Positions 7,394-16,658 of a stretch of DNA of 64,000 nucleotides are shown here, piece by piece. This stretch comes from Deltaproteobacteria bacterium. Lineage in GTDB: Bacteria > Myxococcota_C > UBA6777. Position 1 is the first letter of the stretch; every line of letters starts with the position of its first letter. The position numbers and the translations under genes were made by a program. Under the pieces are notes generated by a model. That model ran no database searches and was not told the DNA's origin. It saw nothing but the letters and a program-made list of their open reading frames with translations. The stretch covers positions 1 to 64,000 of the forward strand of contig SBHC01000071.1 in NCBI GenBank assembly GCA_006226375.1, given 5' to 3'.

Positions 7394-10300
7394 TTATCTT
7401 TGGGCAGGGTGAGAAGAGGGTTTGGAGGCTGGATGTGGCTTGGGAGGCTGGAAGAGCTTGTGCAGAAAGCGTCGAAGTACGTTGTAAGGAGGTCGCAACA
7501 CTGCAAGGCTACGTACCCGATGTCGATGACGCTTGTACTGGGCCGGTGTCATCGAACGAAGCTGTTGATAAATCCGTGCGAGCTTTTTTCGTCCCAGCGC
7601 TTTGTTGCCGTTCTTGTACTGTTGGTAGGCCGCGTCGAATCTCAGCAGGAACAGCTGGGGACGGCGCTTTACAGCTTGTTGCAACAACTTGAGCTGTTGC
7701 TTTCGTTGTTTGCGGAGGCCGTGAAGCTGAGCCAACTCTGTCAGCACATACACCGAGGGTCGCCTGGAGTAACGAAGAATGCGCTTGTACAGAATCATGG
7801 CGATCTTCATCTGAGCCGGTTTTTGCTTGCGCGCGGCCCAAGCACATCGATACAAGAGCGAGAGGTAGCTGCGGTGACGAATGTTTTGGCGAGCACGCAA
7901 GAACTTGATGCATCGACGAAACACCCTCTTGTACTGCCGTGTCTGAAACATCTCGTATGCCGTGATTCCTCGAAGAGCGTAGTAGTTGTTGGGGCTGAGC
8001 TTCAACCATTGCAACGACGCTTGGTACGCCTTCTTGTATTGTTTGGTCCGTGAGTATAGCAACGACAAAAAGTTCCAACCTCGCGTTGCTTTGGGGTGAA
8101 CGTCAAGGAGCTTTTTTACATGCTGGATGGCAAGCTTGTAGTTGTTCTGTGCCTTCGCCACAAACGCCAACTCCAGCATCGCGTTGGGATCGTTGGGGCG
8201 AATCTTAAGGAGAGCTTTGGTTGCCTCCATGGCTTGGGGATACCTCCGCTCAAAGCGATATCCCATCGCGACATTGAGCATGGAGCTGTAGTGTCCAGGC
8301 TTTCGTTGAAGAGCGGCTTGGAAGTTCTTCCGAGCGAGCTTGTATTTGCCCATGCGCTGGAAGTTGAGACCGATCATGTAGTAGGGGTAGAACGAGCGTG
8401 GGTAATGTTTGGCCAAGGCTCTGTAAACCTTGTTGGCCTTGCCGTACTTGCGTTGCCCTTGGTAGCATTCCGACAACCCAGCAAACATGCCTCGGGTGGG
8501 GCGAGTGGCTTTGGCGAAGTAGCGCTTGTAGTAAGGAATGGCCTTCGCACACTGTCTCATCGCGTAGTATGCGACAGCAGTGTTGCGGATCGCGTCCAAA
8601 TGATTGGGGTTGTTGGTCAGAATCTTTTGGTAGTAGACAAGGGCTTGTTTGGGCTTTTTCTGGATCTGTTGCAACAAACCCAACTGAAACAAGCCTTGCT
8701 CGTTTCCAGGATGTGCTTTCACGAGGTGAAGGGCTACTGCTTCGGCGGCTTTGTACTTCTTGAGGTTTCGCAGCACAACGATTTGGTTGTAGAGCCCTGT
8801 TTTGTAGTTGGGGCGAAGGGCCATCGCCTTGTCATAGAACGACTCCGCTTCCTTGTAGCGACCTTGCATGTGATACGACTGACCCTGGTAGTAGAGGGTG
8901 TCGAAGTCGTTGGGTTTTCGCTCCAACAGCGCCTTCAGGTATCGGTCTGCTTTTTTGTACTGCTTTTGACGCATAGCGATGCGCGCTTCCAGCATCTGGA
9001 GAAGAGGCTTGAGTTGTGTTCGCTTTCGCAGCGCAGGCAAGAGTCGTTCGGCCTGCTCGAAGGCTTTGTGCTGCAAGGAGGTCTCGACGTATCGGCTGAC
9101 AATGCGAGAGTCATCCGGGCTCTTCTTCATCGAGTGTTCGTAGGCTGCATACAACACTTGAAGGTAGCGAGCTTTGCGCCGGGGGTCTTCCTTCATCAGC
9201 TTGGTTGTAAGGTGGGCCAGTTGTGAGAGGGGAGCTATCAGTTCTGGGCGCAAACGATGGGACTTTCGCAAGTGATACCAGGCTCGTTTCAAGTTGCGAA
9301 GCTTGGGCTTTTGGTACAACAAACCCAGGTCAAAGTGTGCCAAATGATCGTTGGGGTTGTAACGTAGCGCCGTTTGCAGCACCTCTTTGGCCTTAGGGTA
9401 CTTTTGGGCTCGCATCAAGATCGCGCCAAAGGCTGGATAGTGGGTGTTGCCAAACTCGTTGGTTCCCGGCATCAAACGAAGCGCCTTCCGCATGTTCTGC
9501 ATCGCTGCTTGATGCTTCCCCATGTAGGAATAGCATAGCGCCATATTGCGGTACGTGAAGCTATCGCTGGGGTCGAGCTTTTCCGCTTGCTTGTAAGCTT
9601 GGAGTGCCTCTTTGTAGCGGTTCTTTTGCCGCAGCAACGCCCCGTATTGCAGCCAGGGGTCGATCGCGGATGACTCCAAGGTTGTAGCGGTTCGTAGCGC
9701 TGCCAAGGCTGCATCGTTTTTGCCCAACACCTGCAGCGCAGCGGCTTTCAGCGAGTAGGGCTTGTAGTTCTTTGGACTCACTTGAAGCGCCCTGTCGTAC
9801 TGAACGATCGCTCGACGATAATGGTGCGAGCGAAGTGCGAGGTTGCCTGTCGCTGTGTAGTAAGCGACCTTGGCAAAGTTCACCACAGACAGCCCACGTA
9901 CGGCATGAATGGAAAGCAACAACACCAGACCCACCATCACAAACGCAACCCCAGGTATGGGTGTGGAGCGAGAAGGTTGTCGGACAGACGGAACTGGCTT
10001 CGGCTGTTCGCCTGCTTCGGACTGTTCCGTGCCTGGGTTGGCTTTGGCTTGCTTGGCAAAGTGGGGAAGCTTGTCGATAAACACAACCCGCCAGGAGCGA
10101 TACAGCAAGTAAAGAAAGAAGGGGACGCCCACAGCGAGGAAGGCTTCGGCTGTAATTTGCAGCGAGAGGATCGCAAACACCTTGTCTCGGGCTGCGACAA
10201 AGAACATCAGGCAGTTGGTGGCCACCAACACCCAGCCCATGTGCAAAAACAACCGCGATGATGCAGGGAGCTTGCTGTTGGCCCGGTTCACAAACAGCGG

Positions 10301-11464
10301 GCCGCTGGAGTAAAAGCTCCAAATTGTAGTGTAGATGTAAAGCAAGACAGGGGACAGAATCCCAAACAGATTGGCCGTGCTGGCACCCTTCGGGAAGTAC
10401 GCAGACATTGCACGCGGTGCAATCACCAGCAGAAGCAGGGACAGCAAGAACAAGTTGACAGCGAGGAGTCCTGGCGGTCGCCGTTGTCGAAGCCACTGCG
10501 CAACCAGCGCGACGCAACCCAACAACACAGCGACGCCGAAAGGCACCAGAAAGGTTCCTCGGGCGAGATAAGGAAAGGCTGCTGCGACCAACAACACCAG
10601 GGTGAGGATGGTAAGACTGAACCCACCCAAGAGTCGGAGCGTGACAAAGCCGTACCACTGTCCCAAAGTCACAGAGCCATCAAGGGCATCGCGACCCAAC
10701 AAGTACCAGTACGCGACCAACATTAAGATGGTCGAAAATTGGGCGGCGCTTAACCCCAACATGACGCTCATACGGGAGGGAGCCTGGAACAAGATATGAT
10801 AGCCCGACACCGACAGCGCAAACAGATGAAGGATGACGATGGCAAGTTGCAGCGCACGGTTGCGCCGTTCGCGGTAACCCAGCCAACACAACAGAAAATG
10901 GAGGCTGCCTGCGGTGTAAGGAAGCCAGGACTGAACAGCGGGAACTCCCGAAGAAAGTAGCCAAAGTTGACCCGTTAGAACCAAACAAAAAGGGACGCTG
11001 TAGCTGGGATGTGCGGTCTGTAAGCCTTGCAGCATAAAGAACCACCCCACAAGAAACAGAAGGACTGAGAGTCCAATCACGAAGGGGGGAAGCCCTGTTG
11101 CGCCCAACAACGCTACCGAAAGCTGGTTGGGGTGAAGGGCCTGCAACGCGGCCTGCCCCGATGGGGAGTAGGGGTTGATCCATTCCCGCTCAAACGAGCC
11201 TTGGAATACAAACAGAACCAGCGTAAGACCCAAAACCAGCAACATGACCCAGTATCCCGTGCGGTACATTCTTGCTTGTTCTTTGGGGTACTGCTCCAGG
11301 TCTATGCCTCGTTTGTGAGCGTGGCGTTGGCTGATCTCGTCCTGAATTTCTTGGTAGGCTTGTTGGATGGCACTTTGGGTGTCTTTGCCCAACCAACCAA
11401 GAACGCGAATGTAGTGCTTCACAAGGGACAACAAACGTTTGATGAGCTTGTCGAGGCGAAACAT
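7394..11464 (-). CDS. Giant membrane-anchored TPR protein
   Basis: About 1356 residues. The first 500 or so hold roughly a dozen hydrophobic membrane segments (for example YWVMLLVLGLTLVLFVF, PPGLLAVNLFLLSLLLLVI, VAFVMVGLVLLLSIHAV). From about residue 530 to the end there is an almost unbroken array of around 20 tetratricopeptide repeats with the W/L-G-Y-A-F-A-P spacing (such as YKEALQAYKQAEKLDP and YKEAESFYDKAMALRPN). It is therefore an inner-membrane protein with a large TPR scaffold, probably organising a protein complex. The TPR part is unusually rich in Lys, Arg, Tyr and Gln. A frame-consistent GTG exists at 11515 without a ribosome site; the ATG at 11464 follows GAAGAAGGATGG and is preferred. 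Function is unknown. Confidence 0.88.
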   Translation of the reverse strand: MFRLDKLIKRLLSLVKHYIRVLGWLGKDTQSAIQQAYQEIQDEISQRHAHKRGIDLEQYPKEQARMYRTGYWVMLLVLGLTLVLFVFQGSFEREWINPYSPSGQAALQALHPNQLSVALLGATGLPPFVIGLSVLLFLVGWFFMLQGLQTAHPSYSVPFCLVLTGQLWLLSSGVPAVQSWLPYTAGSLHFLLCWLGYRERRNRALQLAIVILHLFALSVSGYHILFQAPSRMSVMLGLSAAQFSTILMLVAYWYLLGRDALDGSVTLGQWYGFVTLRLLGGFSLTILTLVLLVAAAFPYLARGTFLVPFGVAVLLGCVALVAQWLRQRRPPGLLAVNLFLLSLLLLVIAPRAMSAYFPKGASTANLFGILSPVLLYIYTTIWSFYSSGPLFVNRANSKLPASSRLFLHMGWVLVATNCLMFFVAARDKVFAILSLQITAEAFLAVGVPFFLYLLYRSWRVVFIDKLPHFAKQAKANPGTEQSEAGEQPKPVPSVRQPSRSTPIPGVAFVMVGLVLLLSIHAVRGLSVVNFAKVAYYTATGNLALRSHHYRRAIVQYDRALQVSPKNYKPYSLKAAALQVLGKNDAALAALRTATTLESSAIDPWLQYGALLRQKNRYKEALQAYKQAEKLDPSDSFTYRNMALCYSYMGKHQAAMQNMRKALRLMPGTNEFGNTHYPAFGAILMRAQKYPKAKEVLQTALRYNPNDHLAHFDLGLLYQKPKLRNLKRAWYHLRKSHRLRPELIAPLSQLAHLTTKLMKEDPRRKARYLQVLYAAYEHSMKKSPDDSRIVSRYVETSLQHKAFEQAERLLPALRKRTQLKPLLQMLEARIAMRQKQYKKADRYLKALLERKPNDFDTLYYQGQSYHMQGRYKEAESFYDKAMALRPNYKTGLYNQIVVLRNLKKYKAAEAVALHLVKAHPGNEQGLFQLGLLQQIQKKPKQALVYYQKILTNNPNHLDAIRNTAVAYYAMRQCAKAIPYYKRYFAKATRPTRGMFAGLSECYQGQRKYGKANKVYRALAKHYPRSFYPYYMIGLNFQRMGKYKLARKNFQAALQRKPGHYSSMLNVAMGYRFERRYPQAMEATKALLKIRPNDPNAMLELAFVAKAQNNYKLAIQHVKKLLDVHPKATRGWNFLSLLYSRTKQYKKAYQASLQWLKLSPNNYYALRGITAYEMFQTRQYKRVFRRCIKFLRARQNIRHRSYLSLLYRCAWAARKQKPAQMKIAMILYKRILRYSRRPSVYVLTELAQLHGLRKQRKQQLKLLQQAVKRRPQLFLLRFDAAYQQYKNGNKALGRKKLARIYQQLRSMTPAQYKRHRHRVRSLAVLRPPYNVLRRFLHKLFQPPKPHPASKPSSHPAQR

Positions 11465-11518
11465 CAAATACCATCCTTCTTCGAGAGGTTCATGCGATAG
11501 GTAGATCATCTTCACCGT

Positions 11519-11530
11519 ATCACATGTGAT
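11519..11530. promoter_or_regulatory. 12-bp palindrome upstream of TPR gene
   Basis: ATCACATGTGAT, a perfect palindrome, lies about 55 bases before the preferred start of the TPR gene. It is a possible operator; no regulator can be assigned. Confidence 0.3.
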
Positions 11531-11616
11531 GTTTCTGTGTAGCCGGGTTTTGGGAAGTTTGAGGAGAAGCGAGGAGGAGCGACGGATGAGATCCGCCCGT
11601 CATGCAGGAAGGGGAG

Positions 11617-11641
11617 CCCGCCCTCGTGAGGAGAGGGCGGG
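11617..11641 (-). terminator. Strong GC hairpin after inhibitor-like gene
   Basis: CCCGCCCTC / GAGGGCGGG form a 9-bp perfect stem with a 7-base loop starting 12 bases after the stop of the gene at 11653-12606. There is no T-tract, so it may act as an mRNA-end stabiliser or weak terminator. Confidence 0.5.
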
Positions 11642-11652
11642 GAGAGGAGGGG

Positions 11653-12606
11653 TTATCGAGTCAGACAGGGTCCTGAACGTCGAACCGAAACGCCTGCTTT
11701 GGAAGCTTCGCAAGTGTTGTTGTACGTTTTGCCATCACAGCCACAGACTGGCTTGTATTCCTGAATGCATCGCTGTGGAATGGTTTTGCACAAACCTTGC
11801 TGTCCGCTGCTTCCACAGTGTTTGGCTTGGTTGCAGAAGGTACCAGTTGGACATTGTTTTCCACCGTTAGTGTTGCATCCCAGGAAGCGACCGCATGACT
11901 TCTTTGTACACACCGCCACGCCGTTTCGACAGGTGCATGTGTTGCATCCGTCACCTGCGGGGAAGTTGTCGCCAGGTCCATGCAACTTTTGGTTGTAGAC
12001 ACAGTTTTGCACACATTGTTTGAGGGTGCACTGTGAGCGTCCATTCTGACAGGTGCAGAAGTTGCAACCGTCGCCTGCAGGGTAGGTTTCGCCGTCTTGG
12101 TACCATTGACCCTTGTGGATGCAGGCAGCATTAATGCAGCGTGTACGTGGGATGGAGCATTTCACTTTTCCATCTGTACAAGTGCATGAGCGACATCCTT
12201 GCTCTGCGCTCACCTGAAATCGGTCACCCGACTTGTAGGTCTTTCCTTGGTAAAAGCATGTCGCCGCACACTTTTTCTTGGTGCAGGTCAACGTACCTTG
12301 GTTGCAAGTGCAGGTGTTGCAGCCGTCGCCTGAAGGGAACGTTTTTCCGGATGGAATAGACTCACCTTTGTAGGTACAAGCCAGCGTTTGGGGGCAAGCC
12401 ATCAGCGTGCATTGCAACTGTCCTTGGTTGCAAGTGCAGGTGTTACAGCCATCTCCAGCAGGAAATGATTGTCCTGTTGTGTAGAAGTTTCCCTGGTACT
12501 TGCAGAGCATGGTGCCTCCACAGCCCATCTCTTCGGGCGTGGCTCCAGCCAACAGGAAAGGGAAAGAAAACAACAGCAAATACTTAATCCAGTTTTGTTT
12601 TGTCAT
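11653..12606 (-). CDS. Secreted pacifastin-like / Kazal multi-domain protein, putative protease inhibitor
   Basis: A 317-residue exported protein with a signal peptide (IKYLLLFSFPFLLAGA). Five Cys modules follow, four of them sharing the core CN-x-CTC-x(2)-G-x(3)-C-[TS]-x(3)-C, which is the pacifastin light-chain pattern with a longer first loop; VWC modules look similar. The reactive-site segments read CTLMAC, CTKKKC, CTLKQC and CTKKSC; in insect pacifastins CTLKAC is chymotrypsin-directed and CTRKGC trypsin-directed. The third module diverges (CSIPRTRC). A Cys-rich link is followed by a C-terminal Kazal domain (CIQEYKPVCGCDGKTYNNTC) that closely resembles ovomucoid, with Gln at P1. The start at 12606 follows GAGGAGACGC. 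A good sigma-54 promoter lies just upstream. Inhibitor activity is inferred. Confidence 0.85.
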   Translation of the reverse strand: MTKQNWIKYLLLFSFPFLLAGATPEEMGCGGTMLCKYQGNFYTTGQSFPAGDGCNTCTCNQGQLQCTLMACPQTLACTYKGESIPSGKTFPSGDGCNTCTCNQGTLTCTKKKCAATCFYQGKTYKSGDRFQVSAEQGCRSCTCTDGKVKCSIPRTRCINAACIHKGQWYQDGETYPAGDGCNFCTCQNGRSQCTLKQCVQNCVYNQKLHGPGDNFPAGDGCNTCTCRNGVAVCTKKSCGRFLGCNTNGGKQCPTGTFCNQAKHCGSSGQQGLCKTIPQRCIQEYKPVCGCDGKTYNNTCEASKAGVSVRRSGPCLTR

Positions 12607-12914
12607 GGAGTGCGTCTCCTCTATCTCACGACAGTGTTTGTGACGTTGTTGCCGACTCAAAACTGCAAAGCCTATGCCAGCCCACATGGGACAATTCTAT
12701 GCGGGGGAACGCAAACATCTCGATGATACTGGTGTTTTAGGGGCTGCTTGTGTGAGAAGAGGACCTCTTGCGTCCGGAAAAGACGGAGGGTTTGTGGCAC
12801 GTCGATCTCACGTTCATGTGTTCTTCTCTCTCAAGTCGCAGAGCTTGGGACAGAGATGACTCACGACGTTGTTGCAGCAGGCCTTGTGTGGAGCGTGGGA
12901 GGATGAGCGAGGCG
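12607..12914. other. Intergenic region with sigma-54 promoter
   Basis: Apart from the -24/-12 element at 12664-12679, I see no gene, terminator with T-tract, or repeat in this stretch. Confidence 0.4.
12664..12679 (-). promoter_or_regulatory. Sigma-54 promoter for the inhibitor-like gene
   Basis: On the minus strand the sequence reads TGGCAT-AGGCT-TTGCA, with GG and GC separated by exactly ten bases, matching TGGCAC-N5-TTGCA at all but one position. The expected start of transcription is near 12652, about 45 bases before the start codon. Confidence 0.68.
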
Positions 12915-15900
12915 TTACTTGCAGGGGCGGACGGCTCGGCTGGTGCGACCAAATTGATGGACGATAAGATGTTGGTAGGGTTGCAGGGTAACACTCATGC
13001 AACGAAACGGTGCGCCTGGAAGGTTCATTTGTGCCTGGAGCTTGAAACGTAAAGCTCGTCCAGTTCGACCCAAATGATTCACGGCGATGTACCATTGGTG
13101 GGGCTTGTCTCGCAGGTGAGTGACTTGAACGGCAACGTCCGTCACCAGACGATTGCCAGAGCGTGCGATGTACGGGTGACCTGCCTCAACTCGATGTTGT
13201 GCGGCTGCAACATTCAGCGGGAACCATGCGCTGCCTCTGGGGTCAACGCCCAGCGGTCGGTAGAGGTTGGTTGCCGACTTGTTGTAGGCCTGTGAGGAGC
13301 GCAGAAGGGTGGGAACATAGCCCGAACGCTGGAGAAACCCGGCGCTCCAATGGGGAACCAGACCTTTCAGACGAAAGCCCAGACCCAGATCTCGAACCGA
13401 CGACGGGGCCTTTGGATAGACGAAGGCTGTCGCTCCCAGGTAGCCCTGGAGCGTGACCAATCCTCGAAGTCCTTGAACGCTTCCACGTTGCATCTTGGGG
13501 GCCGGGAGTTGATGCAGGTAATCCACATAAGCTTTCATCGCTTGTGGACTTTGGATCGGTGTTCTAACGCTGAAGGCATACGACACAAGCTTCGCATTCA
13601 GTCGTGAGTCGGCTCTCTGTTGAGGCTTGCGTAGGAGCAGTTTGATAGGGCTGAAGCCATAGTGAAGCTTTAAGCGATAGTGATGGGGTCCCAGGTTCAT
13701 GAAAACGTGTGAGTTGGTGCCGGGGGCTGTGCTGTACAAAGCGAACCACCCTCCTGCTGCCACAGAGACGGAGCGCTTGTGTGTGACAACGGGCTTTATG
13801 TAAATCGGAGCAGTCCCCTTTTTGTAGCTGTGAACGAGAGCGTACAAGGGAACCTTGGGCTTCGCTGTCAACCCAAACAGATACAACGATTGCAGTGAAA
13901 GGCTTTGATGAAAAACAAACGACCAGGTCCGCCAAAACCCCAATGACATACGTGAACCACCATAAAACATGTGGCCATCTTGGGGCATGGTGTCGTTGAT
14001 GGGCTTCCAGATGCGAAGCTCATCTTCTCTTCGGAGCAGCCGACTTTGGGACTTGGGAGCGTATCCCGACCAAGGAGTCAGTGGGAGCTTTCGTGGCTTG
14101 TGAAATCCTCTCGCAAAGACCTCATCTGCCACGCTTTTGACACCTACGCTACCTTCGTCAGAGTAGTGAAGGTGAGGGGTCTGGTTGTAACGACTGGTGT
14201 CGATTCGGGTGTGTCGTTTGGAGGAAAGAATTCCCCACGGAATTGTATTTGTGAGGTCCAGGTTGCCAACAGGGCCTCCGTCCCAACCAAAACCTGCTTC
14301 ATCCACGAGAAGCTGCGGACTGAAGTGAACAGGCAGGTTGAACGACCCACGAGCCAGCACAGGGTTCCTGCTGCAGTCATTCACCCGGTCTCCGCAAAAC
14401 ACGATGTCGCCGTGGGCGTCTTTGACGGAGCGATTGATCGAGCTAATCGCCGAGAGGCCACGGCTGTCTTCCACCCTTAAGATCAGGTTGGTTTGTAGAT
14501 TGCCCGGAAGCAGTAACGTCTTTGTCCAACGTCGGGTGGAACGTCGAGGACGAATCAGTCGAAAGATTCGACCATTTTTGTAGATCGTGAGTTGCCTCAG
14601 CGGGTTGGTGGACTGAACCGCAATGTGAACAGGGTGCAGCGCGCGTCCTGTGATGGCCTGTTGGGCACCCAACGTTCGATAAAAGCGAGTCCTTTGGAAC
14701 GCGAGGATCTTTGGCCCGCTGGACACATAGACATGGGGAGACGCGTACACATTGCTCCAACCCAGTTGATGCGTTACATCCGCAAGGCGTTTGCCAACAA
14801 TATGAGTCAGGGGTACATGCTTCTTCAGGAGGGAGGGGAGTTCGTTGGCGCTTGACACTTCTGTGATGCTGAGCGGCGTGGGAGGAAGCCCTGCCTGACT
14901 GTTCTGAATGTATTCGTGGTGTAAGCTTTCAACCCGTCGTGTGCCTCTGTAGTAGTCGACTCCGAGAGATGAATACAAGCGGAGGTCGCTGACCTTAAGT
15001 CCTTGCTTGCTGCTCTCTGAGAATCGATAAAAGCCGACCTGGCGAATTCGTCCTTGGGCTTGGCGAAGGGTCCATGACAGCAAACGTTGATCGAAGGTCC
15101 ATTGTCCCGGACTTCGCTCCGCTTGGAGCTTCAATGTTCCGTCACGGCGGACGAACCGGGAAGGCATCCACTGTGCCGTCTCGCCAAACACAAACATAAA
15201 ATTGCCTGTGTTGGTCCGCATCCTGTAGCCTGGGATTAGCTTGACTCTTGCATCGGAAAGACGTCGTGCTTCTTGCCGAAGCTTGCGGAACGAGCGCTGT
15301 GTGAGCTTGCTGTAGTCTTCCAAAAATACGAGGAAATCAAACTTGTGTCGCAACGCTGCTTGTTTGTATTGGAGCAGCGTCGAGCGACCGCTGCTGTAGC
15401 GTGAACGAACACCAATCACGCCGCGATAGGTTTGGGGCATGAGGTGTCTTTGCCGATCCTGCCGGACTTTGGCGGGAGTCCAGGTGACTTCTCGGAGCGC
15501 ATCGCGTTGACGAATCTGACTCTGGCTGTTCTGCAACGCCAGGGTTTGGGGACGTTGGTTGCGACGTTGTGCGTATCTCGTTGCTGTGAGCCATCGCAGG
15601 GTGTTGGTCAACAGCCGGTGGGTGTCGCTGGGCTTGCCTTGGCTTCCCTTTGACAGGATTTGTCGTGCAAACACCCACTTGGTTCCTTGTCCAAACGTGC
15701 CGTGGTACCAGGTGTTGAACACGGCGATGCGACCCTTGCCAAATTGGCGAATGGCAAACAACACAGGGGCTCGCTCTTGTACAGCCTTCCGCCTTCTTCG
15801 AGAACGTTGCGGTATGGTTCTCGCCGTTGTTGAAGCGCGAACCACTACCTTCCATGCTTTCGACAGCAGCCGAATGGGTCCAGTCTGTCGGCCACCTCGG

Positions 15901-16544
15901 CTGATTCCGTACATGTACCAGAGCTGCTTTACGCCTTGGCTAACAGCGCTGGGCTTAATGTTGGAAGTCCAGGCGATGGGAGTCGGGATGGAGCCGCGTA
16001 ACAGTGAGCTTTTCTTCTGTGGATCGGTCTCGTCCAGAGTTGCACGCGGCAGGTCAAACTGGAACGTTTTGGAGAGAGTCGGCATTGGATTGGGAGCCTG
16101 GATTCGCCAGGGCATCAAGAACAATCCGCCACCCCGTTGCACATAGTTTCGCAGCATCGCAGCAAACTGGCGAGGGTTTCCTTGGAGTCTCCGTTTTTCT
16201 TCCCTGTACCCGCCGGCTTCCTGGTACACCACAACGGCATCGTACTTTTGTAAGGTCTTTGCTGTGGCAAGGTGGAGGCTTTTCACCCCAAAGCGAAGAC
16301 CCAACGTGTGTTGTAGCTCTTTCAAATACCCTCGATCCAGCTGTGTGGTAAAGGCTCCACGGCGGTCTTGGACCAAGAACAACACTGACGGTGTGGAGCG
16401 GGCTCGAAACGCTGCTTCTGTCGGAGCAACGAAGGCAACGCCACCAGGAATCATTACGAGTGTGAGGAAGAGAAAGAAACTTGAGACAGAGAAGGTTCTT
16501 TGAGCGCGTGTCTTGGAGGGGGATCGGGAACACTGAACAAGCAT
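12915..16544 (-). CDS. Large exported protein of unknown function
   Basis: The protein has 1209 residues with an N-terminal signal sequence (SSFFLFLTLVMIPGGVAFVAP), so it is exported. Residues 50-320 look like a flavodoxin/class-I-glutaminase-like alpha/beta domain (VLFLVQDRRGAF, YDAVVVYQEAGG, YVQRGGGLFLMPW, GRIAVFNTWYHG) of the kind seen in ThuA-like or putative glycoside-associated proteins. A middle part (about 375-480) has an alpha/beta pattern that could be a PHP-like fold without clear metal ligands (FDFLVFLEDYSKL). The rest appears beta-rich, up to a final Cys-Lys. AAGGAG lies ten bases before the ATG. A role in carbohydrate or surface processing is possible, but I do not recognise the family. 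Confidence 0.8.
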   Translation of the reverse strand: MLVQCSRSPSKTRAQRTFSVSSFFLFLTLVMIPGGVAFVAPTEAAFRARSTPSVLFLVQDRRGAFTTQLDRGYLKELQHTLGLRFGVKSLHLATAKTLQKYDAVVVYQEAGGYREEKRRLQGNPRQFAAMLRNYVQRGGGLFLMPWRIQAPNPMPTLSKTFQFDLPRATLDETDPQKKSSLLRGSIPTPIAWTSNIKPSAVSQGVKQLWYMYGISRGGRQTGPIRLLSKAWKVVVRASTTARTIPQRSRRRRKAVQERAPVLFAIRQFGKGRIAVFNTWYHGTFGQGTKWVFARQILSKGSQGKPSDTHRLLTNTLRWLTATRYAQRRNQRPQTLALQNSQSQIRQRDALREVTWTPAKVRQDRQRHLMPQTYRGVIGVRSRYSSGRSTLLQYKQAALRHKFDFLVFLEDYSKLTQRSFRKLRQEARRLSDARVKLIPGYRMRTNTGNFMFVFGETAQWMPSRFVRRDGTLKLQAERSPGQWTFDQRLLSWTLRQAQGRIRQVGFYRFSESSKQGLKVSDLRLYSSLGVDYYRGTRRVESLHHEYIQNSQAGLPPTPLSITEVSSANELPSLLKKHVPLTHIVGKRLADVTHQLGWSNVYASPHVYVSSGPKILAFQRTRFYRTLGAQQAITGRALHPVHIAVQSTNPLRQLTIYKNGRIFRLIRPRRSTRRWTKTLLLPGNLQTNLILRVEDSRGLSAISSINRSVKDAHGDIVFCGDRVNDCSRNPVLARGSFNLPVHFSPQLLVDEAGFGWDGGPVGNLDLTNTIPWGILSSKRHTRIDTSRYNQTPHLHYSDEGSVGVKSVADEVFARGFHKPRKLPLTPWSGYAPKSQSRLLRREDELRIWKPINDTMPQDGHMFYGGSRMSLGFWRTWSFVFHQSLSLQSLYLFGLTAKPKVPLYALVHSYKKGTAPIYIKPVVTHKRSVSVAAGGWFALYSTAPGTNSHVFMNLGPHHYRLKLHYGFSPIKLLLRKPQQRADSRLNAKLVSYAFSVRTPIQSPQAMKAYVDYLHQLPAPKMQRGSVQGLRGLVTLQGYLGATAFVYPKAPSSVRDLGLGFRLKGLVPHWSAGFLQRSGYVPTLLRSSQAYNKSATNLYRPLGVDPRGSAWFPLNVAAAQHRVEAGHPYIARSGNRLVTDVAVQVTHLRDKPHQWYIAVNHLGRTGRALRFKLQAQMNLPGAPFRCMSVTLQPYQHLIVHQFGRTSRAVRPCK

Positions 16545-16658
16545 GTCACAAGGCTCCTTGGTTGAAGGAAGTTGTCCTGTGACTATACCCGTCCAGACCC
16601 CAAGATGTACACGATGGTTTTGAGGAGTTCCTTCAGGCTTTGCTTTCCAAGTCGCTTG

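Noticed and set aside
9561-10658. 365-codon minus-strand frame inside the TPR gene
   Set aside because: Same-strand shadow of the membrane part of the real gene; no family pattern and no ribosome site.
12915-16544. Assigning the 1209-residue protein to a glycoside hydrolase or PHP phosphoesterase
   Set aside because: Alpha/beta character is visible but no catalytic acid pair or metal-ligand set could be identified.
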